From the NCBI GenBank assembly GCA_013399855.1, contig VXAY01002852.1:968238-1032237 (forward strand): a stretch of DNA of 64,000 nucleotides, written 5' to 3'. Below the pieces are notes generated by a model. The model was not told the DNA's origin. It worked only from the letters and a program-made list of their open reading frames with translations, and did no database searches. A program made the position numbers and the translations under genes. Below, piece after piece: positions 47,401 through 54,900 of the stretch (position 1 is the stretch's first letter; each line of letters starts with the position of its first letter). Source of the DNA: Oxyruncus cristatus (Eukaryota > Chordata > Aves > Passeriformes > Cotingidae).

Positions 47401-47952
47401 GTGCCTTGAGAAGGTTAGATGCCATTTTGGTTAGAGAGAAAGCTCTGTCCTTGGTGGTGGTTACCTGGCATTTCCTTTCTTGTGCACTGGTTTCTCCTCA
47501 TCCCTGCTGGTCCAGTTCCAGGTCACATTGTTTTGTGCTCTTGACTAAATCCCCTCATAGCCATTGCTCTTTTTGCTGCTCTGTTTCTGTTCCCAGCCTC
47601 TGCTGCCTTTCCCACCTGCATGGGTTTGTAAGAATTGTCTTGCCCTTAAAAAGGAGAATTCATAGCATGTTTCAGTGGGTCCTGATCGAGTATCCCAGAA
47701 AGGGAGCTCATAACCCCATCCTTGGGGTGCCCTCCTGACTGTGCTTCTTGTGCTGGCAGGTTCCAGAAGAACAAGGCCTGTCCTGAGGGAGAGGAGTGTC
47801 GCTATGCCCATGGCCAGGACGAACTGACGGAGTGGCTGGACCGGAGGGAAGTGCTGAAACAGAAACTGGCCAAAGCCCGCAAGGACATGCTGCTCTGCCC
47901 CAGGGATGACGACTTTGGGAAATACAACTTCCTATTGCGGGATGGTGTATAG
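11403..47952 (+). CDS. ZC3H7B: ZC3H7B (RoXaN), zinc finger CCCH domain-containing protein 7B, complete coding sequence in 22 exons
   Basis: Joining the 22 exons listed separately gives 3036 bases, or 1011 codons plus TAG, with every intron GT-AG and every phase compatible. Order of parts: TPR repeats (about residues 35-150); a Pro/Ser/Asp-rich linker with the LD motif LDSLLDSL (281-288); four CCCH fingers starting at Cys539, Cys671, Cys814 and Cys946; and a C2H2 finger (Cys898, Cys901, His914, His920). This matches vertebrate ZC3H7B throughout, at slightly more than the human length (under 1000 residues). Family knowledge: the protein is cytoplasmic and RNA-associated; human RoXaN was found as a partner of rotavirus NSP3 and eIF4G, and ZC3H7A/B bind certain microRNA precursors. 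The start MEREKRKQEIEKGLQ corresponds to the mammalian start, and the exon has only 8 bases of 5' UTR before it. The tail is short (NFLLRDGV, stop), without the Ala-rich extension I recall in human. ZC3H7A is the alternative paralogue, but the linker and TEF linkage favour 7B. Confidence 0.96.
12758..12910 (+). repeat. Perfect 3 x 51-bp minisatellite in intron 1 of the coding region
   Basis: Three identical, directly adjacent 51-base units begin at 12758, 12809 and 12860 (unit starts AGCACTGCCAGTTTTGTGGC and ends GGAGTTAAAT). No differences were found between units. Since 51 is a multiple of three, frames stay open across all units on both strands, giving 17-residue repeats that are almost certainly not translated. 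Confidence 0.97.
13456..13489 (+). CDS. ZC3H7B: ZC3H7B coding exon 2 (34-bp micro-exon)
   Basis: The acceptor TTTTTTTTCAG ends at 13455 and the donor is GAG|GTAATG. It completes the split Gln and encodes STLPLSQEDYE, matching mammalian STLPLKQEEYE. At 34 bp it is the shortest exon and is invisible to ORF-length filters. Confidence 0.93.
13858..14055 (+). CDS. ZC3H7B: ZC3H7B coding exon 3 (TPR domain, first part)
   Basis: A 66-codon exon (residues 30-95), phase 0 at both ends, between CTGCCCAG and ATG|GTGAGT. It encodes the first TPR helix pair (NLFAEGNDLFREKDFKLSL) and the helix HVNRAACYFAM that opens the second repeat. The small residue and aromatic pattern is TPR-like, and identity with mammalian ZC3H7B is high. 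Confidence 0.96.
14401..14440 (+). pseudogene. Decayed partial copy of ZC3H7B coding exon 4 (TPR exon)
   Basis: This stretch aligns without gaps to 14894-14933 of the real exon 493 bp downstream, with 33 of 40 bases identical; the core GGCACTGGAAGACAG is perfect. Six of the seven differences are transitions. Read in the exon's frame it keeps ALEDS but the Lys codon before it (AAG) is TAG, so it is not usable as coding sequence. The similarity fades on both sides and no clear acceptor or donor flanks it. Interpretation: a remnant of an intragenic exon duplication. Confidence 0.7.
14885..15043 (+). CDS. ZC3H7B: ZC3H7B coding exon 4 (TPR domain, second part)
   Basis: A 53-codon exon (residues 96-148), phase 0 at both ends, acceptor CATGCAG and donor CAT|GTAAGT. 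It encodes GLYEKALEDSEKALSLD, completing the second TPR, and the third repeat (RALFRKARSLNELGRHKEA). A decayed partial copy lies at 14401-14440. Confidence 0.96.
15044..17665. other. ZC3H7B: ZC3H7B intron after coding exon 4 (2.6 kb)
   Basis: AT-leaning intron. I see no transposon, RNA gene or extra exon. A minus-strand open frame at 16482-17033 is Ser/Pro/Phe-rich and unlike known proteins. Confidence 0.6.
17666..17746 (+). CDS. ZC3H7B: ZC3H7B coding exon 5
   Basis: A 27-codon exon (residues 149-175), phase 0 at both ends, acceptor GTCCCCAG and donor CAG|GTATGA. It encodes DESVTQLGQELAQKLGLR, then VRKAYKRPQ, the helical and basic end of the TPR domain. It is nearly identical to mammalian ZC3H7B. 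Confidence 0.95.
18959..19018 (+). CDS. ZC3H7B: ZC3H7B coding exon 6 (tandem NAGNAG acceptor)
   Basis: Encodes ELETFSLLSNGTSINSSNQ with donor CAG|GTAGAG. The acceptor reads CTTGCAGCAG, so splicing may begin at 18959 (adding one Gln, PQQELE) or 18962 (PQELE, as in the human protein I recall). Both keep frame; the 1011-residue total counts the extra Gln. Confidence 0.93.
20419..20461 (+). CDS. ZC3H7B: ZC3H7B coding exon 7 (43 bp)
   Basis: Acceptor CTCTTTGCAG, donor ACAG|GTAAAA. It encodes TTSNGLGSIDDIET and the first base of an Asp codon. It matches mammalian TSNGLGSIDDIETD, which secures this very short exon. Confidence 0.94.
20462..24519. other. ZC3H7B: ZC3H7B intron after coding exon 7 (4.1 kb)
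   Basis: Unremarkable intron. I see no repeat family, structural RNA or additional exon. The open frames here (for example 22383-22988, minus strand) lack recognisable protein features and overlap frames on the other strand. Confidence 0.55.
24520..24779 (+). CDS. ZC3H7B: ZC3H7B coding exon 8 (linker with LD motif)
   Basis: A 260-base exon, acceptor CTCATCACAG, donor CTA|GTAAGA. It encodes a Pro/Ala/Ser-rich linker (residues 210-296), then EDFTDGDVIGEELDSLLDSL. LDSLLDSL at 24732-24755 fits the paxillin LD consensus LDxLLxxL; in human RoXaN the LD region is the reported protein-binding site. The eight residues after it (AEGSPYPL) have no counterpart in the human sequence as I recall it, suggesting a shifted donor in birds. 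Confidence 0.94.
25609..26206 (-). mobile_element. Solo LTR of an avian endogenous retrovirus, antisense in intron
   Basis: About 600 bp matching, in reverse complement, a widespread bird LTR type that I recognise. It begins (minus strand) TGCTCTGGTTTTGGCTGG, holds an internal A/T-rich (TAA)n-like tract (25735-25805 on the + strand) and ends near TAAACCATGAAAACA. No gag, pol or env sequence adjoins it, so it is a solo LTR left by recombination. Immediate flanks show no clean target-site duplication, though TCGGAT occurs at 26207-26212 and at 25566-25571. Its edge lies about 70 bp from the next exon. Confidence 0.82.
26275..26623 (+). CDS. ZC3H7B: ZC3H7B coding exon 9 (Pro-rich linker, LD-like repeats)
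   Basis: A 349-base exon (residues 297-413) with donor ATTG|GTAGGT. It encodes MPQLIPVFPGGTPLLPPVV and PPASFGLVMDPTKQL, near-identical to mammals, then Leu-Asp-rich DSLDSLDLLPYTDTRLDALD. The heptad LDALDSF occurs twice (26557-26577 and 26596-26616). The start is ambiguous: CTGAAG| at 26275 gives SLVQG, matching human; CCAG| at 26287 drops four residues. Both are in frame. Confidence 0.93.
27598..27656 (+). CDS. ZC3H7B: ZC3H7B coding exon 10
   Basis: A 59-base exon, acceptor TTTTGCCCAG, donor GTG|GTGAGT. It encodes EETSSQELRHPPGSQKPSPV, aligned with mammalian EETNSQDHRPPSGAQKP. Phase 1 in, phase 0 out. Confidence 0.92.
28541..28703 (+). CDS. ZC3H7B: ZC3H7B coding exon 11
   Basis: Acceptor GTTCTCTCAG, donor ACAG|GTGATG. 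It encodes a variable segment, then MPNTALLVKNPLAATHVFKQ and ACHICYPKTG, which opens the first CxxC module (residues 433-487). It is followed by an 85-bp intron, the shortest in the gene. Confidence 0.95.
28789..28950 (+). CDS. ZC3H7B: ZC3H7B coding exon 12 (module 1, start of CCCH 1)
   Basis: Acceptor TCTCCTGCAG, donor AAAG|GTGATC. It encodes GDYTYREGLEHKCKRDILLG, then RIRPRPTKTNFVGSYYLCK. Cys539, the first ligand of CCCH finger 1, is the last full Cys codon of the exon, so the finger is split by an intron. Confidence 0.97.
29829..30034 (+). CDS. ZC3H7B: ZC3H7B coding exon 13 (CCCH finger 1)
   Basis: Acceptor TTCGTAG, donor GAG|GTACAG. It encodes MLNKQDCKYGDNCTFAYH, completing finger 1 (C-x8-C-x5-C with His one place later than usual: Cys539, Cys548, Cys554, His559). 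The conserved EEIDVWTEERKGTLNRDLLF and the opening FLCE of the second CxxC module follow. Confidence 0.97.
30085..30775 (+). mobile_element. CR1 LINE fragment (ORF2 endonuclease region), decayed
   Basis: Starting at ACGAAAACGTGGTGGGATGA (30095), the sequence follows the avian CR1 ORF2 endonuclease region. Recognisable pieces occur in different frames: RRDRQGRKSSGVALYVGE, a CYRPP-type motif near 30315 and LVLVGDF near 30388. Frameshifts and stops separate them. It begins about 50 bp after the donor of coding exon 13, in sense orientation, and lacks the CR1 3' end, so it is an old internal fragment. Confidence 0.85.
31448..31548 (+). CDS. ZC3H7B: ZC3H7B coding exon 14 (module 2)
   Basis: Acceptor CTTCTCAG, donor ACAA|GTGAGT. 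It encodes ICFDSKPRIISKGTKDTPSV, then CSNLSAKHSFHDN. With the preceding CE it forms CEIC, the second CxxC pair. Phase 0 in, phase 2 out. Confidence 0.96.
32228..32409 (+). CDS. ZC3H7B: ZC3H7B coding exon 15 (CCCH finger 2)
   Basis: Acceptor GGCTGCAG, donor TCAG|GTGAGT. It encodes KCLVHIVRSTSLKYSKIRQF, then finger 2, CRHEVRYGCLREDSCHFAH (C-x7-C-x5-C-x3-H: Cys671, Cys679, Cys685, His689) and FIELKVWLLQQYS. It is essentially identical to mammalian ZC3H7B. Confidence 0.97.
32410..36070. other. ZC3H7B: ZC3H7B intron after coding exon 15 (3.7 kb)
   Basis: No transposon, structural RNA or further exon recognised. Confidence 0.6.
36071..36156 (+). CDS. ZC3H7B: ZC3H7B coding exon 16
   Basis: Acceptor TTCCCAG, donor ATG|GTAAGT. 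It encodes GMTHEDIVQESKKYWQQMEA, then HASKPTNSM, a helical spacer between modules 2 and 3 that matches mammals closely. Confidence 0.95.
36157..41613. other. ZC3H7B: ZC3H7B intron after coding exon 16 (5.5 kb, longest within the coding region)
   Basis: Only short A- and T-runs (about 37931, 40869) stand out. No exon, transposon or RNA gene is recognised. Confidence 0.6.
41614..41747 (+). CDS. ZC3H7B: ZC3H7B coding exon 17 (module 3)
   Basis: Acceptor TTCCCCAG, donor CACTG|GTGAGC. It encodes STFDLQMKFVCGQCWRNGQL, then VEPDKDLKYCSAKARHC (last Cys completed by the next exon). The CxxC...C...C arrangement parallels modules 1 and 2. Confidence 0.96.
41911..42240 (-). mobile_element. CR1 LINE 3' fragment, antisense
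   Basis: Begins with ATAGAATCATTGAATCATAG, the reverse complement of the CR1 tail, then phrases typical of CR1 3' sequence ('AACCTTTAAAGGTCGTCTTG', 'GGGCATCCACCACCTCTCTG'), to about 42240. It lies in the intron after coding exon 17. Confidence 0.9.
42993..43098 (+). CDS. ZC3H7B: ZC3H7B coding exon 18
   Basis: Acceptor CTCTTCTTCAG, donor GAT|GTAAGC. It encodes WTKERRVLLVMSKAKKKWVS, then VRPLPPTRNFPQQYD, a basic segment before CCCH finger 3, almost unchanged from mammals. Confidence 0.96.
44139..44247 (+). CDS. ZC3H7B: ZC3H7B coding exon 19 (CCCH finger 3)
   Basis: Acceptor TTTTAACAG, donor AAAA|GTGAGT. It encodes finger 3, CIHAQNGRKC then QYVGNCSFAH (C-x8-C-x5-C-x3-H: Cys814, Cys823, Cys829, His833), followed by SPEERDMWTFMKENK. 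Confidence 0.97.
45955..46088 (+). CDS. ZC3H7B: ZC3H7B coding exon 20
   Basis: Acceptor TTTGTGCAG, donor ATG|GTAATC. It encodes LDMQQTYDMWLKKHNPGKPG, then EGTPLTSREGEKQIQMPTDY and ADIM. Nearly identical to mammalian ZC3H7B. Confidence 0.96.
46857..47020 (+). CDS. ZC3H7B: ZC3H7B coding exon 21 (C2H2 finger, start of CCCH 4)
   Basis: The acceptor GCACCGGTTAG uses TAG; donor GAAAG|GTACTG. It encodes YHCWLCGKNSNSKKQWQQHI then QSEKHKEK: C-x2-C-x12-H-x5-H (Cys898, Cys901, His914, His920), the spacing of U1-like RNA-associated fingers. FRLCE at the end supplies Cys946 of finger 4. Confidence 0.97.
47760..47952 (+). CDS. ZC3H7B: ZC3H7B coding exon 22 (CCCH finger 4, stop)
   Basis: Acceptor GTGCTGGCAG. 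It encodes FQKNKACPEGEECRYAHGQ, completing finger 4 (Cys946, Cys955, Cys961, His965), then EWLDRREVLKQKLAKARKDM and DDDFGKYNFLLRDGV before TAG at 47950-47952. The human protein as I recall it runs further with an acidic/Ala-rich tail, so the bird tail is shorter. Confidence 0.96.
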
Positions 47953-48332
47953 TAAGGGCAGGGGGGAGCCTGTCAGCTGCAGAAATACGGGGTGGGTTTT
48001 CCGAGTGGCAGTAGGAGGGAGAGCGAGATCTGTGTCTTGCAAAGAGAACTTTTTCTTTTCTTTTGTTTAAAGATTATGAGACAATGATTTATTAGTGATG
48101 AATGAATTTGTGAATTTGATTCTCCTTGGCCAGCGAACGCCATGCTCACCGAGTTTGTGATCCATCTTTTCTCCTGTCTTTCCCCCAAATTCTTCCTTCC
48201 CTCCATCTTTTTGTTTTCACTGTCCAAAGGAATTAATTCAGTTTGTACTGGGCTGCAAAACAGAGCATTCCTCCTTGTGTCATTACTCTGTCCTTCAGAG
48301 TACAACTGCAGAGGTCTGGAGGACAGACCTAA

Positions 48333-48510
48333 GAGAAAGGGCCAGAGAAGTTGTGGATGCCCCATCCCTGGAAGTGTTCAAGGCCAGGTTGGATAGAGCT
48401 CTGAGCAACATGGTCTAGTGGAAGGTGTCCTTGGACAGGGGAATTGGAACTAGATGGTCTTTAAGGTCCCTTCCAACCCAGGCCATTCTATGATTTTATG
48501 ATTTTATGGC
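48333..48510 (+). mobile_element. CR1 LINE 3' end, sense
   Basis: Contains GTTGTGGATGCCCCATCCCT, then 'GGAACTAGATGGTCTTTAAG' and 'GTCCCTTCCAACCCAGGCCA', ending in ATTCTATGATTTTATGATTT. This is the CR1 3' UTR in forward orientation with its short tandem terminal repeat. Confidence 0.93.
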
Positions 48511-50063
48511 ATCTGGTGAAAAGATGACCATGAATTTCATGTGCTCCTTTTTTTCAGTGCTGCAGAGCAAACCCTCATCCTGCTGCAGCCTTCCTGCTCT
48601 CCTGGGAGTTCAGTACCAGAAGAATTAGGAATTGAGGTGCAAAGAAGGAAAACCACTAGATCTGGCTTAAAACATCTAGGCTTAAGCTCCTGTTGTCTGT
48701 ATTGCCCTGAGGCATCAGCTGGTGTTGAGGAGGATAACAGCTTGTGGTATAACAGCGCAGGTGAAAGCAGCAAAGTATTGAAACTGCTTCCAGCAGCAGG
48801 AACTGTGTTGGAGGTGACTTCAGACTGTTTCAGCTGACTGTACCCAGAAAGCAAATTGGTAACTCTTCCTTAGATGTCTATCTCAGTGTGTGGCAAGTAT
48901 TCAGAGTAAATACTTTTGGTTTTGTTTTCTGGCTGCTGGGACTACTGCAAGTAAGATTGAACCCATTTAGAAGGTGTAGTGGAATCTGGGACACACCCTG
49001 TGTCACTGTAGTCCATGCAGCAGTATCAGTCAGGAGGAAGGCTGTAACCAAAAGGAGCCTGTGTTTCTGTGTTGCCTTGTGTCCTGAAGAGAAGGGAGGG
49101 AGGTAATGGTGTTCCCTTTTTGCTCTTTAAATGATGTGTGCTTATGGTTACTTAGAGCTGTGTTTTTCCCTGCACTGCCAGAAGAACTGGGTGGGAACCT
49201 ATTTAAAAGGACACCATCGAGCAGCATGGGCGATATTTAACTGATGGGAATCCAGCTGGAACCACTTACCAGCACCAGAGGTCCAGCTCCCTCCTCCTCA
49301 GAGCTGGGGCAGGGAGCTTGCAGATACACAGTGCAGCCAGGATGTGACCCAAGGCTGAAACAGTGATGGAGAGTGAGTGGCATGGTGGGACCCAGCAATG
49401 CACCTCTCCTGCCCTGCCTGATGTACGCCATGATGGGCAAACCAGTGATGCTGAGCTCCGGGCCAGGATTTTTGGCTTTTATAGTGGCAGCAGGAAGAGG
49501 CAGTACTGTTCTGAATGCCAGCCTTGTCCTTTCTGGTGGTCTCTTCCTTTTAGCAGTAAACATGTGTTATGTCCTGAGCTTCCCTCTCCTCTCTTCTGCA
49601 GTCCAGCTGTGCTTTGCAGTTTTGTATGCAGGGATGGCACCGTCCACTCAAACACAAACACATCTCCCTCCCAGCATTTGCCAGGGATGTCTTTTTCATA
49701 CAGAGTCTCCGTGGACAGGAATCTTGGGGCTGGCAGTGCTGTGTCCATGGTAAATACAATCTGGCCATGAACTGCTTGGTGCTCTGGCATTGCTGGGTCT
49801 CCCTCTTTCCTCCTTACTCCCATATCATTGGGGCCCACAGTTTCAGGAGAGATGAGATGTGGAAATCAAGAGATGTAGAAGTGCAGCAGATGCTGTGGGG
49901 GCAGCTGTCACCTTTCTAAACCAGCCTTCAGGGAGGTGCTTCAGCTCCACTGGGGTAGTTACGGTCCAGTTACGGAGCAGAGTGCTCTGCATGCTAGTCT
50001 GGAGTCTTTCCGGAGAGACAACGTGGTCTAAGGAAACTGCATGTGCCTCTGCACTTTGAATCT

Positions 50064-50245
50064 CTTAGGTTGGAAAAGAACTCAGAGATTATCAAGTCCA
50101 ATCATTAACCCTGCACTGCCAAGTCCCTAGACTAAACCACGTCCCTAATTGTCACATCTGTCCCTAATTGTCATATCTACATGTCTTTCTAAATACCTCC
50201 AGGGATGGTGACTCAGCCACTTCCTGGGACAACTCGACCAATTCC
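50064..50245 (-). mobile_element. CR1 LINE 3' fragment, antisense, with small internal duplication
   Basis: TTAGGTTGGAAAAGAACTCA, then 'TCCAATCATTAACC' and 'ACCTCCAGGGATGGTGACTC', is a reverse-complement CR1 tail of the same kind as at 1185. A 19-bp unit (GTCCCTAATTGTCACATCT) occurs twice in tandem at 50141-50159 and 50160-50178 with one difference. Confidence 0.85.
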
Positions 50246-50831
50246 CCACAGAGCTTTTCTCCTCTCCCTTAAAATGTGGATGATAGTCATTGGTTTGGTA
50301 TGAACAATATCAGACATGGAGTTTTTGAGTGGTCAGGTGCTATATTTTCTCCTCTGTCCTGTGTGGTACCTTCTCCTGGTCATCCTTGTGCTCAAGTGGT
50401 CAGCTTTACAAAGACGGGAGAAGGCAAGATCAGCTCCTGGGTTATCTTGTTCTGCTCTTCTTGGGCAGAGACACCAAGGAAGGAAATCTGGATTGGGGAG
50501 CATTGGAATGTGTTTTTTATTTTTAAAACAAACCTACATCTCTAGTGTGACTCTAGCGTTCGCTGAGCCGTGATTTCCATATGAGGACTTGTTTAAGTTA
50601 TGGGGTGTGTCACTGTCCCCTCTCCCCATCTCTGCAATGAGAGACAAGCTGCTCAATGAGGTTTTGGAGGTTTGGGCTGGGGCTGAGGCAGGGAGAGGGA
50701 GAGCATGTTGAGGTGAGGTGAGGTGAGATGAGGAAGGCCCACAGTCGTGGGGGTTGTGTTGAGTGTCTCTTTTTGTTTTCCCTGATATGATAACCTGGTC
50801 TGTGGTGTTGCAGTACTTTGTCACCAGACTT

Positions 50832-50935
50832 GTTTTAGTGTGTATATATGTGACCCCTCCCATGAAGCATATATACACAGGTATTAAATATATCTCTCTA
50901 TATAATATTATATGTGTGTGGTATCAAAGGAATCT
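50832..50935. repeat. TA/TG-rich simple sequence
   Basis: Alternating purine-pyrimidine runs such as GTGTATATATGTG, GCATATATACACAG, TATATAATATTATATGTGTG. Low complexity, no coding content. Confidence 0.75.
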
Positions 50936-51999
50936 TTTAAAATGAGGGTAAAGGAAAAGGACTCAGGCCAGGAAACGCAGCATCTCCAGTTTAAATATGA
51001 GGACTTTTATTTGGCATAGGGAAAAGGAAATAACAAAAGAGGGGAGGGTTTTATATAGATAGCTATAAATTTTGAGATGGGACAGGTTTCCCTGTTCACA
51101 TTTTTGAAACCCCTTAGGATGTCCTCACAGTCCCATCTCAGTGAGAGAGTATTATACTAGCAAGTAAAGTTTTAATGGTAAGGCTTTGCTTATATTATTT
51201 AAAGGGACATTGTGAATGACAGGAAGGTTCACACGTGACTTCTCAGGCTCGCTTTATCAAGCCAAGAGGGTTTTCTTCAGCACGCTCTGTGCTCTCAGCA
51301 AAACTGCTCGGCACTTGCAGCTCTGCAACAGATAAACCACGAGTTGTAGGGCTGCATTAGTGGTGTGTTCACAAAACTCTGATAACTCTCTCTTCTTCAT
51401 TCATGTGAGAGAAGAAAATTCTGCAGCGCGGAACCAAATTTGAGGGTTATTAACAAAAGAAGTGATGTTCTAATTTTATAACATTAGATGAAAATTTCAT
51501 ATCCCGTAAAATAACCACAGACATTCACACAGAGCAGAAACTGGTTAAATGCTGAAGGACTTAGTGAAACTCTTTTCCCAAATTCTTTGGTAGGGGAAGA
51601 GATTTAAGTGACACTGGGCATTGGAGTTAACCTGGCCTTTACAGGGGGAAATGAAAAAAAAACAACAACAGAAAATACCCTACTTAGCTTGTATGAAACT
51701 GTATGTCAAAAATGGATGGGTTTTAGCAAGTGAAAGGAGAAGATAGCAAGGGGATGCTGCAGTTCTGAGCTGGATAGTAATGATTTCGAGTCCTTTAATA
51801 TGTCTTCGTATTAATATAATTTAAGAATACCACGCTTTACTATTAAAAAAGAACTTAGTATATTTCATAAGGTCTAGTATCAGGATAATAATGTAGATGT
51901 TTTAACAACGTTTTTGTTCTTAAATAAAGAAGAAAAAAACCAAACTTGCTTCTTATAGCCTTTGTAATAGAAAATAAAAGTGTGCACTTTAAACCGTCT

Positions 52000-54900
52000 T
52001 CTGATCCAGTGTGTGTTTTTCAAATAGCCTGCAAAGGGTTTTTATCTTGGTTTCGGGTTTCCCTGCTATCAGGAGGGAAGCAAAGGGACCACCTTAAGCA
52101 TTGGATTGCTTTGGCTTTCTCCCATCTTGAAGTATAATCTGTTCTTCTTGCTGAGCGGAAAATTGCCTATATGTGTATTAACAGATTATGCAGTTCTTCA
52201 TCAGACACACAGTTCTTGTGAACTTTAGGTGTATTTAGTTTTTTTTTTCTTCCCCCCCAGTGCCAAGAATCTGTGCTCTGCATTAATACATAGTTTCAGG
52301 TGTTTGGGTAACCCTGTGTTTTGAAACATCCAGTTATCAGGTCTTGTAACCACCTTCGTCTAGAGGCTGTTCTGCTGTGTAGGCCGCTCTCTTCAACTGG
52401 GTCAGCCAGTTCTTTTGCCTGCCATTGTGCACCCTGCCAGGGAAAATGCCCTTAGCCCTACCCACTGAGTCTCACACAGCTTGGGCGATGAGAAGCATCT
52501 GTGCACTTTGCCCCTGGAGAGGGTGCTGCGTGAGGAACACTGCACCTGGGGGAGAGGTCAGTGTGAAAACATTTATTATTAAAACTGTGGGGTTTTTAAT
52601 TTTTTGAATCCATCATGATGCAGATTAATCTGGATTCTTGATGAAGCCAAAACTGGAGACACGGTGAAGACAGGGGAGGCCCATGGGTACGCCCTGTTAC
52701 CGCTGTATAAACTGGTAGAGTGACCAGAAGGCCATATCCAGTGAGGCCTGAGGAGAGGAGATTGGTCACACATCTCCCTGATGTGCCTCCATACAAATAC
52801 AAGGACTTCTGGTCAAAGGAGAAGACACCTGAATACCAGCCTGTAGTGCAGGGGGAATGAGGAGACCAGTACACTTCCAAGGGGCATTGATTGAGTATGT
52901 ACAACATGAGAGACATTAGTTTTACATTCCAAAGATTATTGCGGCCATGCTGGCGAGAGTTGAGGGTAGCCTTTCCAGTACCATGGAAACCAAAACTGTC
53001 AAACTGCAAGGCAGACAAAGCATGAGAAGAAAAAAAGACAGTGTGATGCCTTGCAGGTTTGAGCCTCAGCTGTAAACCAGTATTTCTTCACTGAAATAGA
53101 CTTGTATTTGGGAGAGGCAGGGAAAGGAGTGGTGATTTTAGTATTCAGATCCTCCTAGGAACTTCAGCAGTTACAAAGACAAGGGAGAGAGACCCAAGTC
53201 AGCCAGGAAGGATCCAGGTCTGATGGAGGATTGGGAGGAGCAGGGGTAGAGACCCCTGAGAGGTGGGAGGAGGTCTTTGTGCTCAAGATCATTAATGCCA
53301 CCACACAGCAGCTTGGCAGAGGGAGTTTGCTGCAGATGAGATTTCTAAGCAATCTTGTGACTGAGTCTGCCTGCCCACACTATAGAGAAACATTTCTGGT
53401 CAGTGACAGCAGGTGATCCAAATGCTGTCATCCTCTTAGTTGTGTTTGCTGCTGCCATTGCAACCAAGAACAGGGCTGTGTTGTGTTGTGTCCTGTGCAC
53501 AGAGTAGCAGAGAGTTCCTGTCATGCAGGAGCTATAACCTGGGGAGGTGTGCGGGTCACTGGCTGGGATGGGTGGCCCAGAGGAGGACCATGTAGGGCAC
53601 TTGGGGGGGAAACATAGGGCAGAAAACAACATGCTAAATAGTAAAAGACATCTGGATAGAAGTGACCAGTGGGAGGGAAGTGGAGGAGGAATGGCTGCAG
53701 GCACGCCCGGCTGTAGCACACAGCTGTTTGGTGTGGGGCAGAAGAGGGTGCTGAACAGACTTGGTTGGGTGCTATGGGGTGGCTCTGGGCAGAGGTCGTG
53801 TGGACACTTAGCTCTTGGGGCTTCCTAGAAGGCTGTGGGCTCTGGCCAGGAGCTCTGAGCCATGTCTCATCCAGTCTTGCCCTTTCTCCCCAGGATGGAA
53901 GGAGACACGACAGGGCCTATCCATTCCAAATAACCTCTCTCCCTTCCCAGATGGATTGTCACCTCCTGTTTTTCTGCGGTTCCCCCTCCAGGCAGGAGCA
54001 GCAGGTCCTGGTACCCCCAGGACAGGAGTGGTGTTTTCTAGAAACAGATCCAGGTGCAGCAAGGACAAGAGCAAGGATCAGACCAAATGACAGTTCCAGC
54101 TGACTCCTTTCCCACCACAACAGTCCTGTCCCTGACAGCTCCCAAGATTACCCTTTTCAGGGATGCTCCTCTCTGCAGTTTATCTTACAGATGGCAGTGC
54201 CCCAGAAAACTCCTACTTTCTCCAGAGAGCCTCAGGAGGCACAGACAGAGCAGAGTCCCAGGGAACAGGGTTATTCATAACCAACTAGATTAATCCTCCC
54301 AAAAATGACATTTACGCAGGGTTGGGATGGAAATCTCTAAACCCAGATGCCAGAGTAGATTTGGCTTGCTTGGAACTGGAAAAACACTCAGCTCTGGAGG
54401 TGCTCTTTGGTGTATTTCTTTTGTTCTCAGTGGATTTCCTATGTCTGCCTTCCTTAGCTGTGGGCTTCCAGTCGTGCTGGGGCCCTCCAGGCAGATGGTC
54501 AGATGGAGGAAGAGCTGCATAGTTTCTCTAATTGAATACCAAGGCACTGCTCCCTTCTGTACCCCAGCAAAGCCCTGAGGCAGAGAGGGAAAGTCCTGCT
54601 TCTGTGGGAGCGAGATGGCCTCAGTTTTCCTCAGCCAAATGGCTTGAGAATAACTGCAACATGGCTGGACATTGTCCCTGGGAGCTGTAGTGGGGATTCA
54701 ATACAGCAGCAGTGTTTCAAAAGAAGCTCTAGGCAGTTTGGATCTTCTCCTGTTGAGACCTTTCGTGTCTTGCCTTTGGGGGATGAGCAGCAGCCAAACT
54801 GCCCAAGCCTTTTTAAGGATTAGTTGTTTTCTTTGAGTCCACATGCCTTCCCCAGACTCAGATGACTCCTTTATCTGTCCATTAAGCTCTGACCTCTTGG

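Larger units (their letters stand above)
47953..51950 (+). other. ZC3H7B: Probable ZC3H7B 3' UTR and flank, end uncertain
   Basis: The sequence follows the stop codon in the terminal exon. Candidate poly(A) signals are ATTAAA at 50883-50888 and AATAAA at 51923-51928 and 51973-51978; no canonical AATAAA was noticed before 51923. The true end cannot be chosen by eye. The region includes a sense CR1 tail at 48333-48510, so the transcript may carry CR1 sequence. Confidence 0.35.

Noticed and set aside
49237..49770. Overlapping frames of 72-135 codons on both strands, one with a hydrophobic stretch
   Set aside because: Located in the probable 3' UTR of ZC3H7B. Frames on both strands are equally open, no family is recognised and no start context or splice sites support a gene.
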